The notes beneath the pieces are model-generated. The model was not told the origin of the DNA. It did not search any database and was given only the letters and a program-made list of their open reading frames with translations. Positions 45,218 through 54,174 of a stretch of 64,000 bases of DNA are shown here, piece after piece. The first letter of the stretch is position 1; every line of letters begins with the position of its first letter. The position numbers and the translations under genes are program-made. The DNA comes from Edaphobacter aggregans DSM 19364 (GTDB taxonomy: Bacteria > Acidobacteriota > Terriglobia > Terriglobales > Acidobacteriaceae), in assembly GCF_000745965.1 (NCBI RefSeq), contig NZ_JQKI01000002.1:186001-250000 (forward strand), in the 5' to 3' direction.

Positions 45218-47413
45218 ATGAAACATCTCACTTGGTTCATTGTCTTCATCACAACGGCCGCTTTGGCATTCCAAGGTTCCGGTGGGACCACAAGAGCTCC
45301 ACAACGCGTCTTCCGATTGGACGGCGGTGAAGTAACCTATGTGGTCGGGGTCAATGACTCCGGTCAATTGCAGATGATCTATTGGGGTAAACGACTTCCG
45401 GCGTCGCAAGAATTCACGACACCTAAATCGGGCCAATCCCTGTCGTCATTCGACATGTCCTCGAACACGACGCCTCAGGAGTTCACCGGCTGGGGTGAAG
45501 GACTCTATGTCGAGCCTGATCTCAAGATCACCTTCCCTGACGGTAACCGCGATCTCGTTTTGAAATATGCCTACCATACTACGAGTCGGGATGAATTGGA
45601 CGTTGTGATGAAAGACATCTCCCGTGAGATCTATGTGAAAGTGCAATACCATATAGACCCTACAACAGGCATTGTGCGTCGATCTGCGGAGGTCTCGAAT
45701 CGTACGGGCACACCATTCACGATCGAACAAGTTGCAAGTGGAACCTATCATTTGCCCCGCGCCACCAACTATCAACTGCATTACGTGACCGGACGTTGGG
45801 CCGGAGAATGGGATCTGCAGCAACAGCCCATTCATGGCGGGAAGACCGTTCTCGAGAGCCGTCGCGGTACAACGGGCTCGCAAAACAATCCTTGGATCAT
45901 GATCAACCACGCGAGCGATCACGACGAGGACCAGGGAGATGTTTGGTTCGCAGCACTTGGTTGGAGCGGCTCATGGCAAATCGCGATTGTGCAGGATGCC
46001 GTTAAGGGAGTACGGGTCACGGCTGGGCCCAATGCTTTCGACTTCTCCTACTACCTAAAGAACGGTGAAACATTCCAGACCCCCTACTTCTATGGAGGCT
46101 TTTCCGACCGCGGTGTGGGAGGTGCATCGCGCTTGCTACATCGTTTCGAGGTCGATTCTTTGCTGCCGCATGCCCCCCACCCTAAACTACGTCCGGTCCT
46201 GTATAACTCCTGGGAAGCGACAACCTTCAACGTTGACGAGACCGGCCAGATGGCGCTCGCTGAAAAAGCTGCCGACATCGGCGTGGAGCGTTTCGTCATG
46301 GATGATGGATGGTTTGGACGACGCAATAGCGATCACGCTGGGCTCGGTGATTGGACTGTCAATCCTACAAAATTCCCTCATGGATTGAAGCCGCTGATCG
46401 ATAAGGTTCATTCCCTGCATATGGACTTCGGTCTCTGGGTCGAACCGGAGATGGTCAATCCAGACAGCGATCTTTATCGCAAACATCCGGAGTGGGTTCT
46501 GAATTTCAAAGGCCGGCCTCGCACCGAAGGCCGCAATCAACTTGTGTTGAACCTGGCCCGGGAAGACGTGCATGACTACGTGCTCCAAGTTCTGGACAAA
46601 CTGCTAAATGACAACGATATTGCTTTTCTGAAATGGGATTACAACCGCAACTGGTCCGAACCAGGATCGCCTGCGGCGCCCGCCGAGCAGCAAAAGAATG
46701 TGTATGTCAACTTCACCCGTAGTTATTACGACATTCTCCAGAAGCTTCGTGAGAAACATCCCAACCTCGAGATCGAAAGCTGCTCCGGTGGCGGCAGTCG
46801 CGTCGACCTTGGCGTCATGCACCTCACCGACGAGGTCTGGCCCTCCGATAACACCGATGCTTACGATCGGCTCCTTCTTCAGGAAGGTTTCACCTATGCC
46901 TATACTCCAGCCGTCATGATGGCCTGGGTGACCGAATCACCAACGTGGGTGAACCAGCGTTCGCTTTCCCTTGACTATCGCTTTCTCTCGGCGATGCAGG
47001 GCTCGCTTGGTGTTGGCGCGAATCTGAACAAATGGACACAAGAGGACTTTGCTGCCGCTAGAAAAATGATCGAAACGTACAAGAGTATCCGAGAGACCGT
47101 ACAGCGAGGCGATCTCTACCGGTTGATGTCTCCGCGGGAGGGCGAGCAATCGGTGACGGAGAGTGTCTCACGTGACGGCAAACAGGCTGTCACATTTGCG
47201 TTTCTCCATTCAAGCTCCCAGCTATATCCGTTCCCTCGCATCTATCTGCGTGGCCTCGATGAGAATGCAACCTATACACTCAGGGTTGCCCATGGGACGA
47301 TGCGTGACGATACACCACAACAAGCGACGGGAGGCTACTGGATGCACCATGGCATCGATGTCGAATTGAGAGGCGATTTGCAGGCAGCGATGTTCATTCT
47401 CGATCGGCAATGA
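45218..47413 (+). CDS. GH36 alpha-galactosidase, exported
   Basis: 731 residues from ATG 45218, which opens a signal peptide (MKHLTWFIVFITTAALAFQG) with GGAG about seven bases upstream; an in-frame ATG at 45206 is the alternative. The clan-D TIM barrel is clear: NSWEATTFNVDETGQMALAE, FVMDDGWFGRRNSDHAGLGD, GLWVEPEMVNPDSDLYRKHP, FLKWDYNRNWSEPG with the Asp nucleophile, ESCSGGGSRVDLGVM and EVWPSDNTDAYDRL with the acid/base Asp. An N-terminal supersandwich domain precedes it, as in tetrameric bacterial GH36 enzymes. Hydrolyses raffinose-type or galactomannan side-chain alpha-1,6-galactose. Follows the GH97 gene by about 100 bp. Confidence 0.94.
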   Translation: MKHLTWFIVFITTAALAFQGSGGTTRAPQRVFRLDGGEVTYVVGVNDSGQLQMIYWGKRLPASQEFTTPKSGQSLSSFDMSSNTTPQEFTGWGEGLYVEPDLKITFPDGNRDLVLKYAYHTTSRDELDVVMKDISREIYVKVQYHIDPTTGIVRRSAEVSNRTGTPFTIEQVASGTYHLPRATNYQLHYVTGRWAGEWDLQQQPIHGGKTVLESRRGTTGSQNNPWIMINHASDHDEDQGDVWFAALGWSGSWQIAIVQDAVKGVRVTAGPNAFDFSYYLKNGETFQTPYFYGGFSDRGVGGASRLLHRFEVDSLLPHAPHPKLRPVLYNSWEATTFNVDETGQMALAEKAADIGVERFVMDDGWFGRRNSDHAGLGDWTVNPTKFPHGLKPLIDKVHSLHMDFGLWVEPEMVNPDSDLYRKHPEWVLNFKGRPRTEGRNQLVLNLAREDVHDYVLQVLDKLLNDNDIAFLKWDYNRNWSEPGSPAAPAEQQKNVYVNFTRSYYDILQKLREKHPNLEIESCSGGGSRVDLGVMHLTDEVWPSDNTDAYDRLLLQEGFTYAYTPAVMMAWVTESPTWVNQRSLSLDYRFLSAMQGSLGVGANLNKWTQEDFAAARKMIETYKSIRETVQRGDLYRLMSPREGEQSVTESVSRDGKQAVTFAFLHSSSQLYPFPRIYLRGLDENATYTLRVAHGTMRDDTPQQATGGYWMHHGIDVELRGDLQAAMFILDRQ

Positions 47414-47609
47414 ATGGATGAACGCCAGAAGACTCCAGGCATTTCGAGCGTGACCGGTTAGATAACCGTTGTGCTGATGAAAAGGAACGAGCCAGTTTAC
47501 GGGGCAGTTCAATGCTGGAACTTAAGCGCTTATTTGTACAAGCTCTCGTGAGAACTTTGAAGTGATAAGGGGCTTTACTCGTGATTCAAAAAGTGAAAAG
47601 GAAGTCCTA

Positions 47610-50000
47610 ATGTCGACTACAAGACGCGAATTTCTGGAGACCGGGTTTTTTATGGCAATGCTTCCGTCGCGAGTGAAGCAATTGTTGCCTGAAGACACTC
47701 GTACATCGAATGAACTGTGGTATTCACGACCAGCGGATCGTTGGCTTGAAGCACTTCCTATTGGGAACGGACGGCTCGGTGGAATGGTCTTTGGAGGAGT
47801 TGACCAAGAGCGCATTGCGCTCTCAGAGTCCACTGCCTGGTCGGGTTCGTTCAGTTCGAACGATATCAATCCTGGGGCTCTTGAACATCTCTCGACGATT
47901 CGAAAGCTGCTATTTGACGGCAGATATGTTGAGGCGCGAGAACTTTGCCAGAAATATCTGTTGGTTAAGGCTTCTTCCTTTGGCACGAATCTACCGCTTC
48001 CAGAACTGCAGTTGAACTTCGAAGGCAAGAAAACCTATAACGGTTACAGGCGTTCTCTCAACTTAGATGAGGCTGTTGCGCGGGTAACGTTTGATCAAGC
48101 GGGAGTGAGATTTCAGCGCGAGATTCTTGCGTCGCATCCAGACTCCTTGATTGCCATTCGATTGGCGGCGAATCAATCTGGAAAGATCAACTTTCAACTC
48201 GGGTTTGGAAGATCCATCTTGCCTGTGGAGGTCCTTCCCGAAGGGAAGGATGTTCTCATCATGCGCGGCCATGCCTACGAGCGAATGCATAGCAATGGTC
48301 ACGATGGGGTTGCCTTTCAGATCCGAGCGAAGGTTCTCCTTGATGGTGGAAACATCGCCGCGCTAGATCGAAGCCTGCAAATCGCGGACGCCAATGCGGC
48401 CACCATTCTGGTCACAATCGTTACCAGTTTTATGGGAGGTGATCCCGGCGCAGGATGCGACCGGATTGTGACTCAGGCATCGAAACGGAGCTATGAAGAG
48501 CTGAAAAGAACTCACCTTGCTGATCATCAACGACTCTTCCGACGGATGTCCTTAAACCTAGGATCGAGTGGCAAAGAGGTGGTGTCACAGCCTACCGATG
48601 TGCGCAGGAAGGCACTTGAAAATGGAGCCACGGATCCTGAGCTCGTAGCCCTTTTCTTTCAATATGGGCGCTACCTCACGATCGCAGGCTCACGGGCCGA
48701 TTCACCGCTACCCTTGGCTTTACAGGGTATATGGAACGATGGCCTAGCGAGTTCCATGGGATGGACAAACGATTTTCACCTGGATATGAACACACAGCAA
48801 AATTACTGGGCAGCCGAGGTGTGCAATCTCTCCGAGTGTCAGACACCGCTCTGGGGGCTCATTGAGGGTTTGCGTCAATCGGGCCGCCGCACGGCACAAG
48901 AGATGTACGGCGCTCCCGGCTGGGTCTGCCATACGGTCACAAATGCATGGCAATATACCGCTCCCGGTGGAGGTTTAGGGTGGGGCTTGTTTGTAACCGG
49001 AGGCATATGGATTGCACTCCAGATGTGGGAGCACTATGTCTTCACGGGAGACATCGAGTTTCTGAGAGTGCAAGCGTACCCCGTGTTCCGCGAGGCGGCC
49101 GAGTTCTTTCTCGCGTACATGGTTCCCGAGCCGAAACATGGATGGCTTGTGACGGGTCCCTCGGATTCACCGGAAAACTGGTACCTCGCGCCCGATGGTC
49201 AACCCTGTGCCGAGTCGATGGGAAATACCTGCGATCGCGTCCTCGTGGACGCCTTGTTCAGCAAATGTATTGAATCGGCGTTGGTTCTTGGCGTTGATGA
49301 TGAGTTGCGTCGACGGCTCGAAGAGGCGCGCTCCAAGCTGCCTCCTTTCCAGATTGGGAAACACGGGCAACTGCAGGAGTGGCTCGAAGACTTTGAGGAT
49401 GCGGACCCGAATCATCGTCATACAAGTCACCTGGTCGGTCTCTATCCCGAGAACCAGATCTCGCCGCGGACCACGCCGGCATTGGCGCGTGCCGCAGAAA
49501 TCACCATTCAGCGCAGGATGGCTACGCCGAATTGGGAACAAAGCGAATGGGGGAGAGCCAATTTGGTTCTGTACCATGCGCGGCTGCTCCAAGGGGATCT
49601 TGCCTACAAGTATCTTGTTGGGTTGCTGGCAAAGGCAGCAGATGACAATCTACTGACCTTTTCTAGCGGTGGTGTTGCAGGAGCAGAGCAAGACATCTTC
49701 GCGGTGGACGGAAATACGGCCGGGACCGCCGGCATCGCGGAGATGCTCCTCCAGTCTCAAGGAGGAGAGCTGCACCTTCTGCCTGCGCTTCCGGCCACAT
49801 GGCCGAGTGGCTCGATCGATGGCATATGTGCTCGCGGAGGGTATCAGGTGGATATGGAATGGCGTAATGGCTCTCTCCTGTCGGCGGTCATTCGCAGTCA
49901 ACGATCCGGCAGAATTCCGATTCGCTATGGAGATCGGGTTCTCAATCTGCCGGTGGAGGCGGGACGAGTGGTCAAACTGCGGCGGGAGAGCTTTCGTTAA
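47610..50000 (+). CDS. GH95 glycosidase (alpha-L-fucosidase / alpha-L-galactosidase family), Tat-exported
   Basis: 796 residues from ATG 47610, behind AAAAGGAAG. The start MSTTRREFLETGFFMAMLPS is a twin-arginine signal. GH95 hallmarks: WYSRPADRWLEALPIGNGRL GGMVFG and ALSESTAWSG at the N-terminus, GIWNDGLASSMGWTNDFHLD MNTQQNYWAAE in the catalytic (alpha/alpha)6 barrel, DPNHRHTSHLVGLYP, and DGNTAGTAGIAEMLLQSQGG, holding the acidic residue near the substrate. The NxN pair used by GH95 fucosidases aligns as DMN here, so the first Asn is replaced by Asp; this may mean altered specificity (alpha-L-galactosidase activity is known in the family). Last in the run before GH27; removal of fucose or L-galactose from xyloglucan-like side chains is possible. 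Confidence 0.9.
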   Translation: MSTTRREFLETGFFMAMLPSRVKQLLPEDTRTSNELWYSRPADRWLEALPIGNGRLGGMVFGGVDQERIALSESTAWSGSFSSNDINPGALEHLSTIRKLLFDGRYVEARELCQKYLLVKASSFGTNLPLPELQLNFEGKKTYNGYRRSLNLDEAVARVTFDQAGVRFQREILASHPDSLIAIRLAANQSGKINFQLGFGRSILPVEVLPEGKDVLIMRGHAYERMHSNGHDGVAFQIRAKVLLDGGNIAALDRSLQIADANAATILVTIVTSFMGGDPGAGCDRIVTQASKRSYEELKRTHLADHQRLFRRMSLNLGSSGKEVVSQPTDVRRKALENGATDPELVALFFQYGRYLTIAGSRADSPLPLALQGIWNDGLASSMGWTNDFHLDMNTQQNYWAAEVCNLSECQTPLWGLIEGLRQSGRRTAQEMYGAPGWVCHTVTNAWQYTAPGGGLGWGLFVTGGIWIALQMWEHYVFTGDIEFLRVQAYPVFREAAEFFLAYMVPEPKHGWLVTGPSDSPENWYLAPDGQPCAESMGNTCDRVLVDALFSKCIESALVLGVDDELRRRLEEARSKLPPFQIGKHGQLQEWLEDFEDADPNHRHTSHLVGLYPENQISPRTTPALARAAEITIQRRMATPNWEQSEWGRANLVLYHARLLQGDLAYKYLVGLLAKAADDNLLTFSSGGVAGAEQDIFAVDGNTAGTAGIAEMLLQSQGGELHLLPALPATWPSGSIDGICARGGYQVDMEWRNGSLLSAVIRSQRSGRIPIRYGDRVLNLPVEAGRVVKLRRESFR

Positions 50001-50021
50001 ATCACGGTACCGTACACGTGC
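50000..50021. promoter_or_regulatory. Weak candidate operator after the GH95 stop
   Basis: ATCACGGTACCGTACACGTG contains CGTACACGT, nine bases identical to the palindrome at 50060, plus the internal palindrome ACGGTACCGT. Total match to that site is 13 of 22. It may form a paired site with it (60 bases apart). Confidence 0.35.
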
Positions 50022-50054
50022 CCTATAGTTGTTAGAAAATCCTAGCAATATTGC

Positions 50055-50081
50055 TTGACAAAACGTGTTCGTACACGTTTT
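50055..50081 (+). promoter_or_regulatory. Promoter with overlapping LacI-type operator before the GH27 gene
   Basis: TTGACA (50055-50060) is directly overlapped by a perfect 9-bp inverted repeat, AAAACGTGT-TCGT-ACACGTTTT (50060-50081). A clear -10 is not visible (CATGTT at 50082-50087 is the closest). A repressor bound here would cover the promoter. The same core occurs before the receptor and DUF5107 genes, making a single regulon likely. Confidence 0.6.
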
Positions 50082-50228
50082 CATGTTAGCCGGAATCGAT
50101 GGCCTGAAATCTCTGGCACTTCGAGCCATCGGAAGTCTCTCTGCTCCTCCTGTTGAAACGAGACTGCGAACGAGGTTCTCCCTGTCTACTCGGCTGTAAA
50201 TCCTATTGCTATCAGAGGACGTGATCGT

Positions 50229-52700
50229 ATGAGACCAAGTTATCTCTCCCTTCTCACCGTGATTACAGGGGTTGTCGCTTTCTTGCCCTGCGCGAGCGCA
50301 CAAGTCAATAACTCCGGCCAGAAACCCTATCTCGGCTGGAGCAGCTTCAGCCAGCAAACCATCGACGGCAGCTTCCTGACACAAGCGAACATGATCGTGC
50401 AGTCGGACGCCCTCAAAGCCTCGGGCCTGCAGGAACACGGCTTCGTCTATATCAATCTCGATTCTGGTTGGCAGGGCAGCTTCGACCAAAATGGGAGGCC
50501 CATTCCGAATAGCACAACCTTCCCTGACATCAAGGCGCTGGTGGACCATATTCACGCCAATGGTCAAAAGGCAGGTATCTACTGGATCCCCGGCATCCAG
50601 CAGCCCGCTGTCGACGGCAAATATCCCATCCTCGGCACGCCGTATCACACGCAGGATATCGTCGTGACGCCGCTTGCGAAGGGCAATGCCTTTGCCGGCA
50701 ATCCGCCGAATCCTTACCACGACAAGATCGACTTCACGAAGCCAGGAGCGCAGGAGTACATTGACTCGGTGGTCGCGCTCTTCTCGTCGTGGGGTTTCGA
50801 TTTCATCAAGCTCGATGGTGTTTCGCCGGGCTCATACTCGAACGATCTCTCCATCGATAACCGAGGTGATGTTGAGGCATGGTCGAAGGCCATTGCCAAA
50901 ACGGGACGTCCCATCTGGCTTACCGTCTCCTGGCAGCTGTCCCAGGACTACGCCTCCGTCTGGCAACAGTGGTCGAACGCCCGCCGCATCGACGACGATG
51001 TCGAGTGCGAAGGCCGCTGTGCCACCCTGACCAACTGGCCGCGTATCGTGCTACGCGAGTACAACGATGTGGGCTGGCAGCATGAAACAGGCACCACCCT
51101 CGGATGGAACGACATGGACACGCTCGATGTCGGCGATGGCCCGCTCGACGGCCTTTCTGACGAGGAGAAGCAGACTGCGATTACCATTTGGGCCATGGCG
51201 AACTCCCCGATATATCTCGGTGGAGACCTCACCAAACTCGACGCTTTCGCCAACTCGGCCCTCACGAACGACGAACTCATCGCGGTCGATCAGTCCGGCC
51301 GCCCCGCCGTGCAGGTGACTGGCGGCCCCCAGCCCGTGTGGATGTCGAAGCAAGCGGACGGCAGCATCTATGTTGCTCTCTACAACCTGAATGGTCTACC
51401 CAGCAAAGTCACTGTTCGTTGGAGCGATCTCGGTTTCCGCCACGCCGTGGCCGTGCGCGATGTGTGGAACCGCATCAACCTCGGCCCGTCGCCCGTTGCC
51501 TATACCACGACCATCCTTGGCCACGGTTCACGCCTGTTGAAGATCACCCCCTTCGGCTCGGTTAAGGCACCCGCTGGCCAGGTCTATGAAGCAGAGTCCG
51601 CAACGCTCAGCGGCACCACGTATGTCTCCCCGTGCTCCGCCTGCTCCGGTGGAGCGAAGTTGAGCTATCTTGGGGCGTCGCCCACCACCAACAACGCGAC
51701 CTTCAATGTCTACGTGCAGAACGCTGGAACCTACCGCATGGAAGTTGACGCGATGACACAGGGACCGCGCGCTTTGGTGTACGTCGTGAACGGAAACCGC
51801 CCGGCGACGCTTAACATGGGAGGAGGCAGCTTCAACCTTCCACAAGCCAGCACCGTGCCGGTTACCCTCATCGCGGGTAATAACACAATCACCTTCGGCA
51901 ATCCTGGAACCTACGCGGCGGATCTCGACCGCATCGTCATCTCCCGTGACGGAAGCGCGGTCGCTCCGGATTTCACGACCTACGAAGCGGAAGCAGCACG
52001 ACTCAGTGGCACAGCCAGCGTCGGCGGCTGCAGCTTCTGCTCGGGCGGAGCTTACGTGGGAAACTACGGCGCCGGCAGCCAGAACGCCGTTACCTTTCCC
52101 AACGTCACGGTCGCAGAGGCCGGCATGTATCAACTCGAGATCGACTACACTACCAGCGGTCCGCGAACGTTCTATATTTCCGTCAACGATGGCCCAGCTA
52201 CCGCCCTTGAAGTGAATGGCAGCACCTTCGATTCGCCGGTGCCTGTCCTGCTTCCTGTACAGTTGAATGCCGGAGCGAACAAGATCGTTATCGCCAATCC
52301 CAACGCCGGGGGCTATGCGCCTGGGCTGGACAGCATCACCGTCGGACCGATCGTTGGCTCTTCCAATCTGATGGCGGCTATTACCCGTAAGACTGGCGCC
52401 GATCTACTCCGCATCTGGCAGCTTTCTTTCACCAATGCAGGGAACGCAGTTGCACAGCGCAGCCGCCTGAACAGTTTCACCCTGGTTCCGACAACGGAGG
52501 GGACCGGCTGCCAAGCGAAGCCGGTTCTTCCCACACCGCTCCCCCTCGGCACGATTCCCAGTGGGGCCACCGGCAGCATCGATCTGCCCCTGGCCTTCTC
52601 ACCGCTCTGTCGCGATGACGAGACCTATCGCGTCCAGGCGATCTTCTCCGCCAACTACGGAGCGGATGTTGGTAGCCTCATGTCCACTGAAACCCACTAA
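50229..52700 (+). CDS. GH27 alpha-galactosidase with two CBM35/CBM6-like domains
   Basis: 823 residues with a signal peptide ending LPCASAQ. The GH27 barrel occupies about 35-440: PYLGWSSFSQQTIDG, FVYINLDSGWQGSFDQNGRP, KAGIYWIPGIQQPAVDG, WGFDFIKLDGVSPGSYSND with the Asp nucleophile, and GWNDMDTLDVGDGPLDGLSD with the acid/base Asp. An antiparallel C-terminal domain follows, then two carbohydrate-binding modules of the CBM35/CBM6 type (about 455-575, YEAESATLSGTTYVSPCSAC; about 580-705, YEAEAARLSGTASVGGCSFC), and a last beta-sandwich (LLRIWQLSFTNAGNAV) of unknown type. Consistent with attack on polymeric galactomannan. Preceded by its own operator. Confidence 0.93.
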   Translation: MRPSYLSLLTVITGVVAFLPCASAQVNNSGQKPYLGWSSFSQQTIDGSFLTQANMIVQSDALKASGLQEHGFVYINLDSGWQGSFDQNGRPIPNSTTFPDIKALVDHIHANGQKAGIYWIPGIQQPAVDGKYPILGTPYHTQDIVVTPLAKGNAFAGNPPNPYHDKIDFTKPGAQEYIDSVVALFSSWGFDFIKLDGVSPGSYSNDLSIDNRGDVEAWSKAIAKTGRPIWLTVSWQLSQDYASVWQQWSNARRIDDDVECEGRCATLTNWPRIVLREYNDVGWQHETGTTLGWNDMDTLDVGDGPLDGLSDEEKQTAITIWAMANSPIYLGGDLTKLDAFANSALTNDELIAVDQSGRPAVQVTGGPQPVWMSKQADGSIYVALYNLNGLPSKVTVRWSDLGFRHAVAVRDVWNRINLGPSPVAYTTTILGHGSRLLKITPFGSVKAPAGQVYEAESATLSGTTYVSPCSACSGGAKLSYLGASPTTNNATFNVYVQNAGTYRMEVDAMTQGPRALVYVVNGNRPATLNMGGGSFNLPQASTVPVTLIAGNNTITFGNPGTYAADLDRIVISRDGSAVAPDFTTYEAEAARLSGTASVGGCSFCSGGAYVGNYGAGSQNAVTFPNVTVAEAGMYQLEIDYTTSGPRTFYISVNDGPATALEVNGSTFDSPVPVLLPVQLNAGANKIVIANPNAGGYAPGLDSITVGPIVGSSNLMAAITRKTGADLLRIWQLSFTNAGNAVAQRSRLNSFTLVPTTEGTGCQAKPVLPTPLPLGTIPSGATGSIDLPLAFSPLCRDDETYRVQAIFSANYGADVGSLMSTETH

Positions 52701-52714
52701 TCCAACCGGGAGTT

Positions 52715-52923
52715 CCCCCGGCTTTGCCGGGGAGGCAGTAGAAGTTTGACAGTTTCGGGAGTATGCACGGTTTGATGCGGGCCGCCGGAGGGCAGGGAAG
52801 CGCGGTGTCTGAACTTTGAAGTGTCGAAGAGATAGTGGACGGGGCATGGTTTTGGCTTTTCACGATTGCGATCAGGCCCCTTTGAGGGGCCAGCAATCGT
52901 AAAGCCTCCGGCTTTGCCGGAGG
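52715..52923. repeat. Nested palindromes sharing the core CCGGCTTTGCCGG
   Basis: Between the GH27 stop and the next gene (307 bp, no gene): CCCCGG-CTTTG-CCGGGG at 52716-52732; a compound hairpin with outer stem ACGATTGC/GCAATCGT (52862-52869, 52893-52900) and inner stem GGCCCC/GGGGCC (52875-52880, 52886-52891); and CCTCCGG-CTTTG-CCGGAGG at 52905-52923. The first can serve as terminator of GH27; the set looks like a REP-type mobile element or transcript end structure. Confidence 0.65.
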
Positions 52924-53007
52924 ATACTTACTCCAAAGGCTAGAGGGGCCGCCTTATTGCTAAACTGTCTGTCCGATGGAATTGGCGCGAGACAGGAGGC
53001 ACAGTTT

Positions 53008-54174
53008 TTGAACCGAGTTGCATTAGCTCGCTATGATCCAGCCGTCTCCAACGTACAAGCGCTCAATCGACGGCGCTTTCTTCAGTCGGTGGCTAAGACA
53101 GGCGCGGCTTCAGCACTGATGAGCTTCTCTCCTCTTCGGGCAGCGACTACCACGCAGCATGTCGAAAAAGTCATTGTTGTCACGTTTGGCGGAGGCGCAC
53201 GTGACGAAGAGACCTTTGCTCCGGAAGGGCAGCAATATATTCCCCATCTCGTGGGCGAGTTGATTCCTCAAGCAACATTCTTTACCCAAGTCGTGAATCG
53301 AGGCATTCTTGGCCACTACGTCGCTACCGCCAGCCTAGCCACCGGCTGCTACGAGACCTTCAACAACTTCGCTCCCGTGTCGCCGGCAAATCCCACCATC
53401 TTCGAATACTACCGCCGCGATAGACATCGTAGAGCCTCCGACGCGTGGGTCATTGCCCCAAGCAACGGCTTCAACCACATCGGAGAGAGTGGACACCGAA
53501 TTTACGGCAAAGGCTTGGGAGCCACGGTTGTCCTACCGAAGCAGCTTTTGGAAGTGGCGAATGGCAACCGCGGAGCCGACTACGAACATTTACTACGCGA
53601 CAACTATGAATCGATCGTTCAACTCCCGTCTGACGGCGAGCATGTGATTTCCGTGCATGATCTGGCAGAACTGATGCAGCTCTCGATGACCGACTTTCTT
53701 GCGCATGCTCGGATGATTGCAAGTCCAGATGAGCTCTCGCTCTATATTGCCCAGCACCTCATGCAAAAGATTGCGCCCAGTTTCATGTGGATCACGCTCC
53801 ACGATATTGATATCGCACATTCCGGCGCCTTCTCGCTCTATACGAACGCGATCCAGCGTTCAGATCGTATCTGTGCTGACCTCTGGCAATCTATCCAGAA
53901 CAATCCAGAATATAAAGGGAAAACAGCTCTATTTATCCTGCCTGACTTTGGCCGGGATGGTGACACAGATGCCGGTGGCAACGGTTTTCAGCACCACCGC
54001 ACCGGCGATGCTCTCTCACGCACGACCTGGATCATAGCTCTGGGGCCAGGGATTCGAGAAAATATAACCGCAGATCGCCCTGTCGAATCGATCGATCTCG
54101 TACCGACACTCGCAGCCCTTCTGCAATGCAATGCACGTTTTGCCCAGGGACACCTCCTGCACGAGGTCCTCTGA
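53008..54174 (+). CDS. Tat-exported alkaline-phosphatase-superfamily protein
   Basis: The start is TTG 53008: AGGAGG lies eight bases upstream and nothing better exists in frame; this gives 388 residues. Residues about 17-45 are a twin-arginine signal (NRRRFLQSVAKTGAASALMS). The body resembles the alkaline-phosphatase/sulfatase fold: VEKVIVVTFGGGARDEETFA at the first strand, GHYVATASLATGCYE in the nucleophile region, FMWITLHDIDIAHSGAF, ALFILPDFGRDGDTDAGGNG FQHHRTGD as the metal-binding stretch, and SIDLVPTLAALL at the end, as in sulfatases. Whether the substrate is a phosphate, sulfate or phosphodiester is unknown. The next gene starts on the last base of its stop codon. Confidence 0.75.
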   Translation: MNRVALARYDPAVSNVQALNRRRFLQSVAKTGAASALMSFSPLRAATTTQHVEKVIVVTFGGGARDEETFAPEGQQYIPHLVGELIPQATFFTQVVNRGILGHYVATASLATGCYETFNNFAPVSPANPTIFEYYRRDRHRRASDAWVIAPSNGFNHIGESGHRIYGKGLGATVVLPKQLLEVANGNRGADYEHLLRDNYESIVQLPSDGEHVISVHDLAELMQLSMTDFLAHARMIASPDELSLYIAQHLMQKIAPSFMWITLHDIDIAHSGAFSLYTNAIQRSDRICADLWQSIQNNPEYKGKTALFILPDFGRDGDTDAGGNGFQHHRTGDALSRTTWIIALGPGIRENITADRPVESIDLVPTLAALLQCNARFAQGHLLHEVL

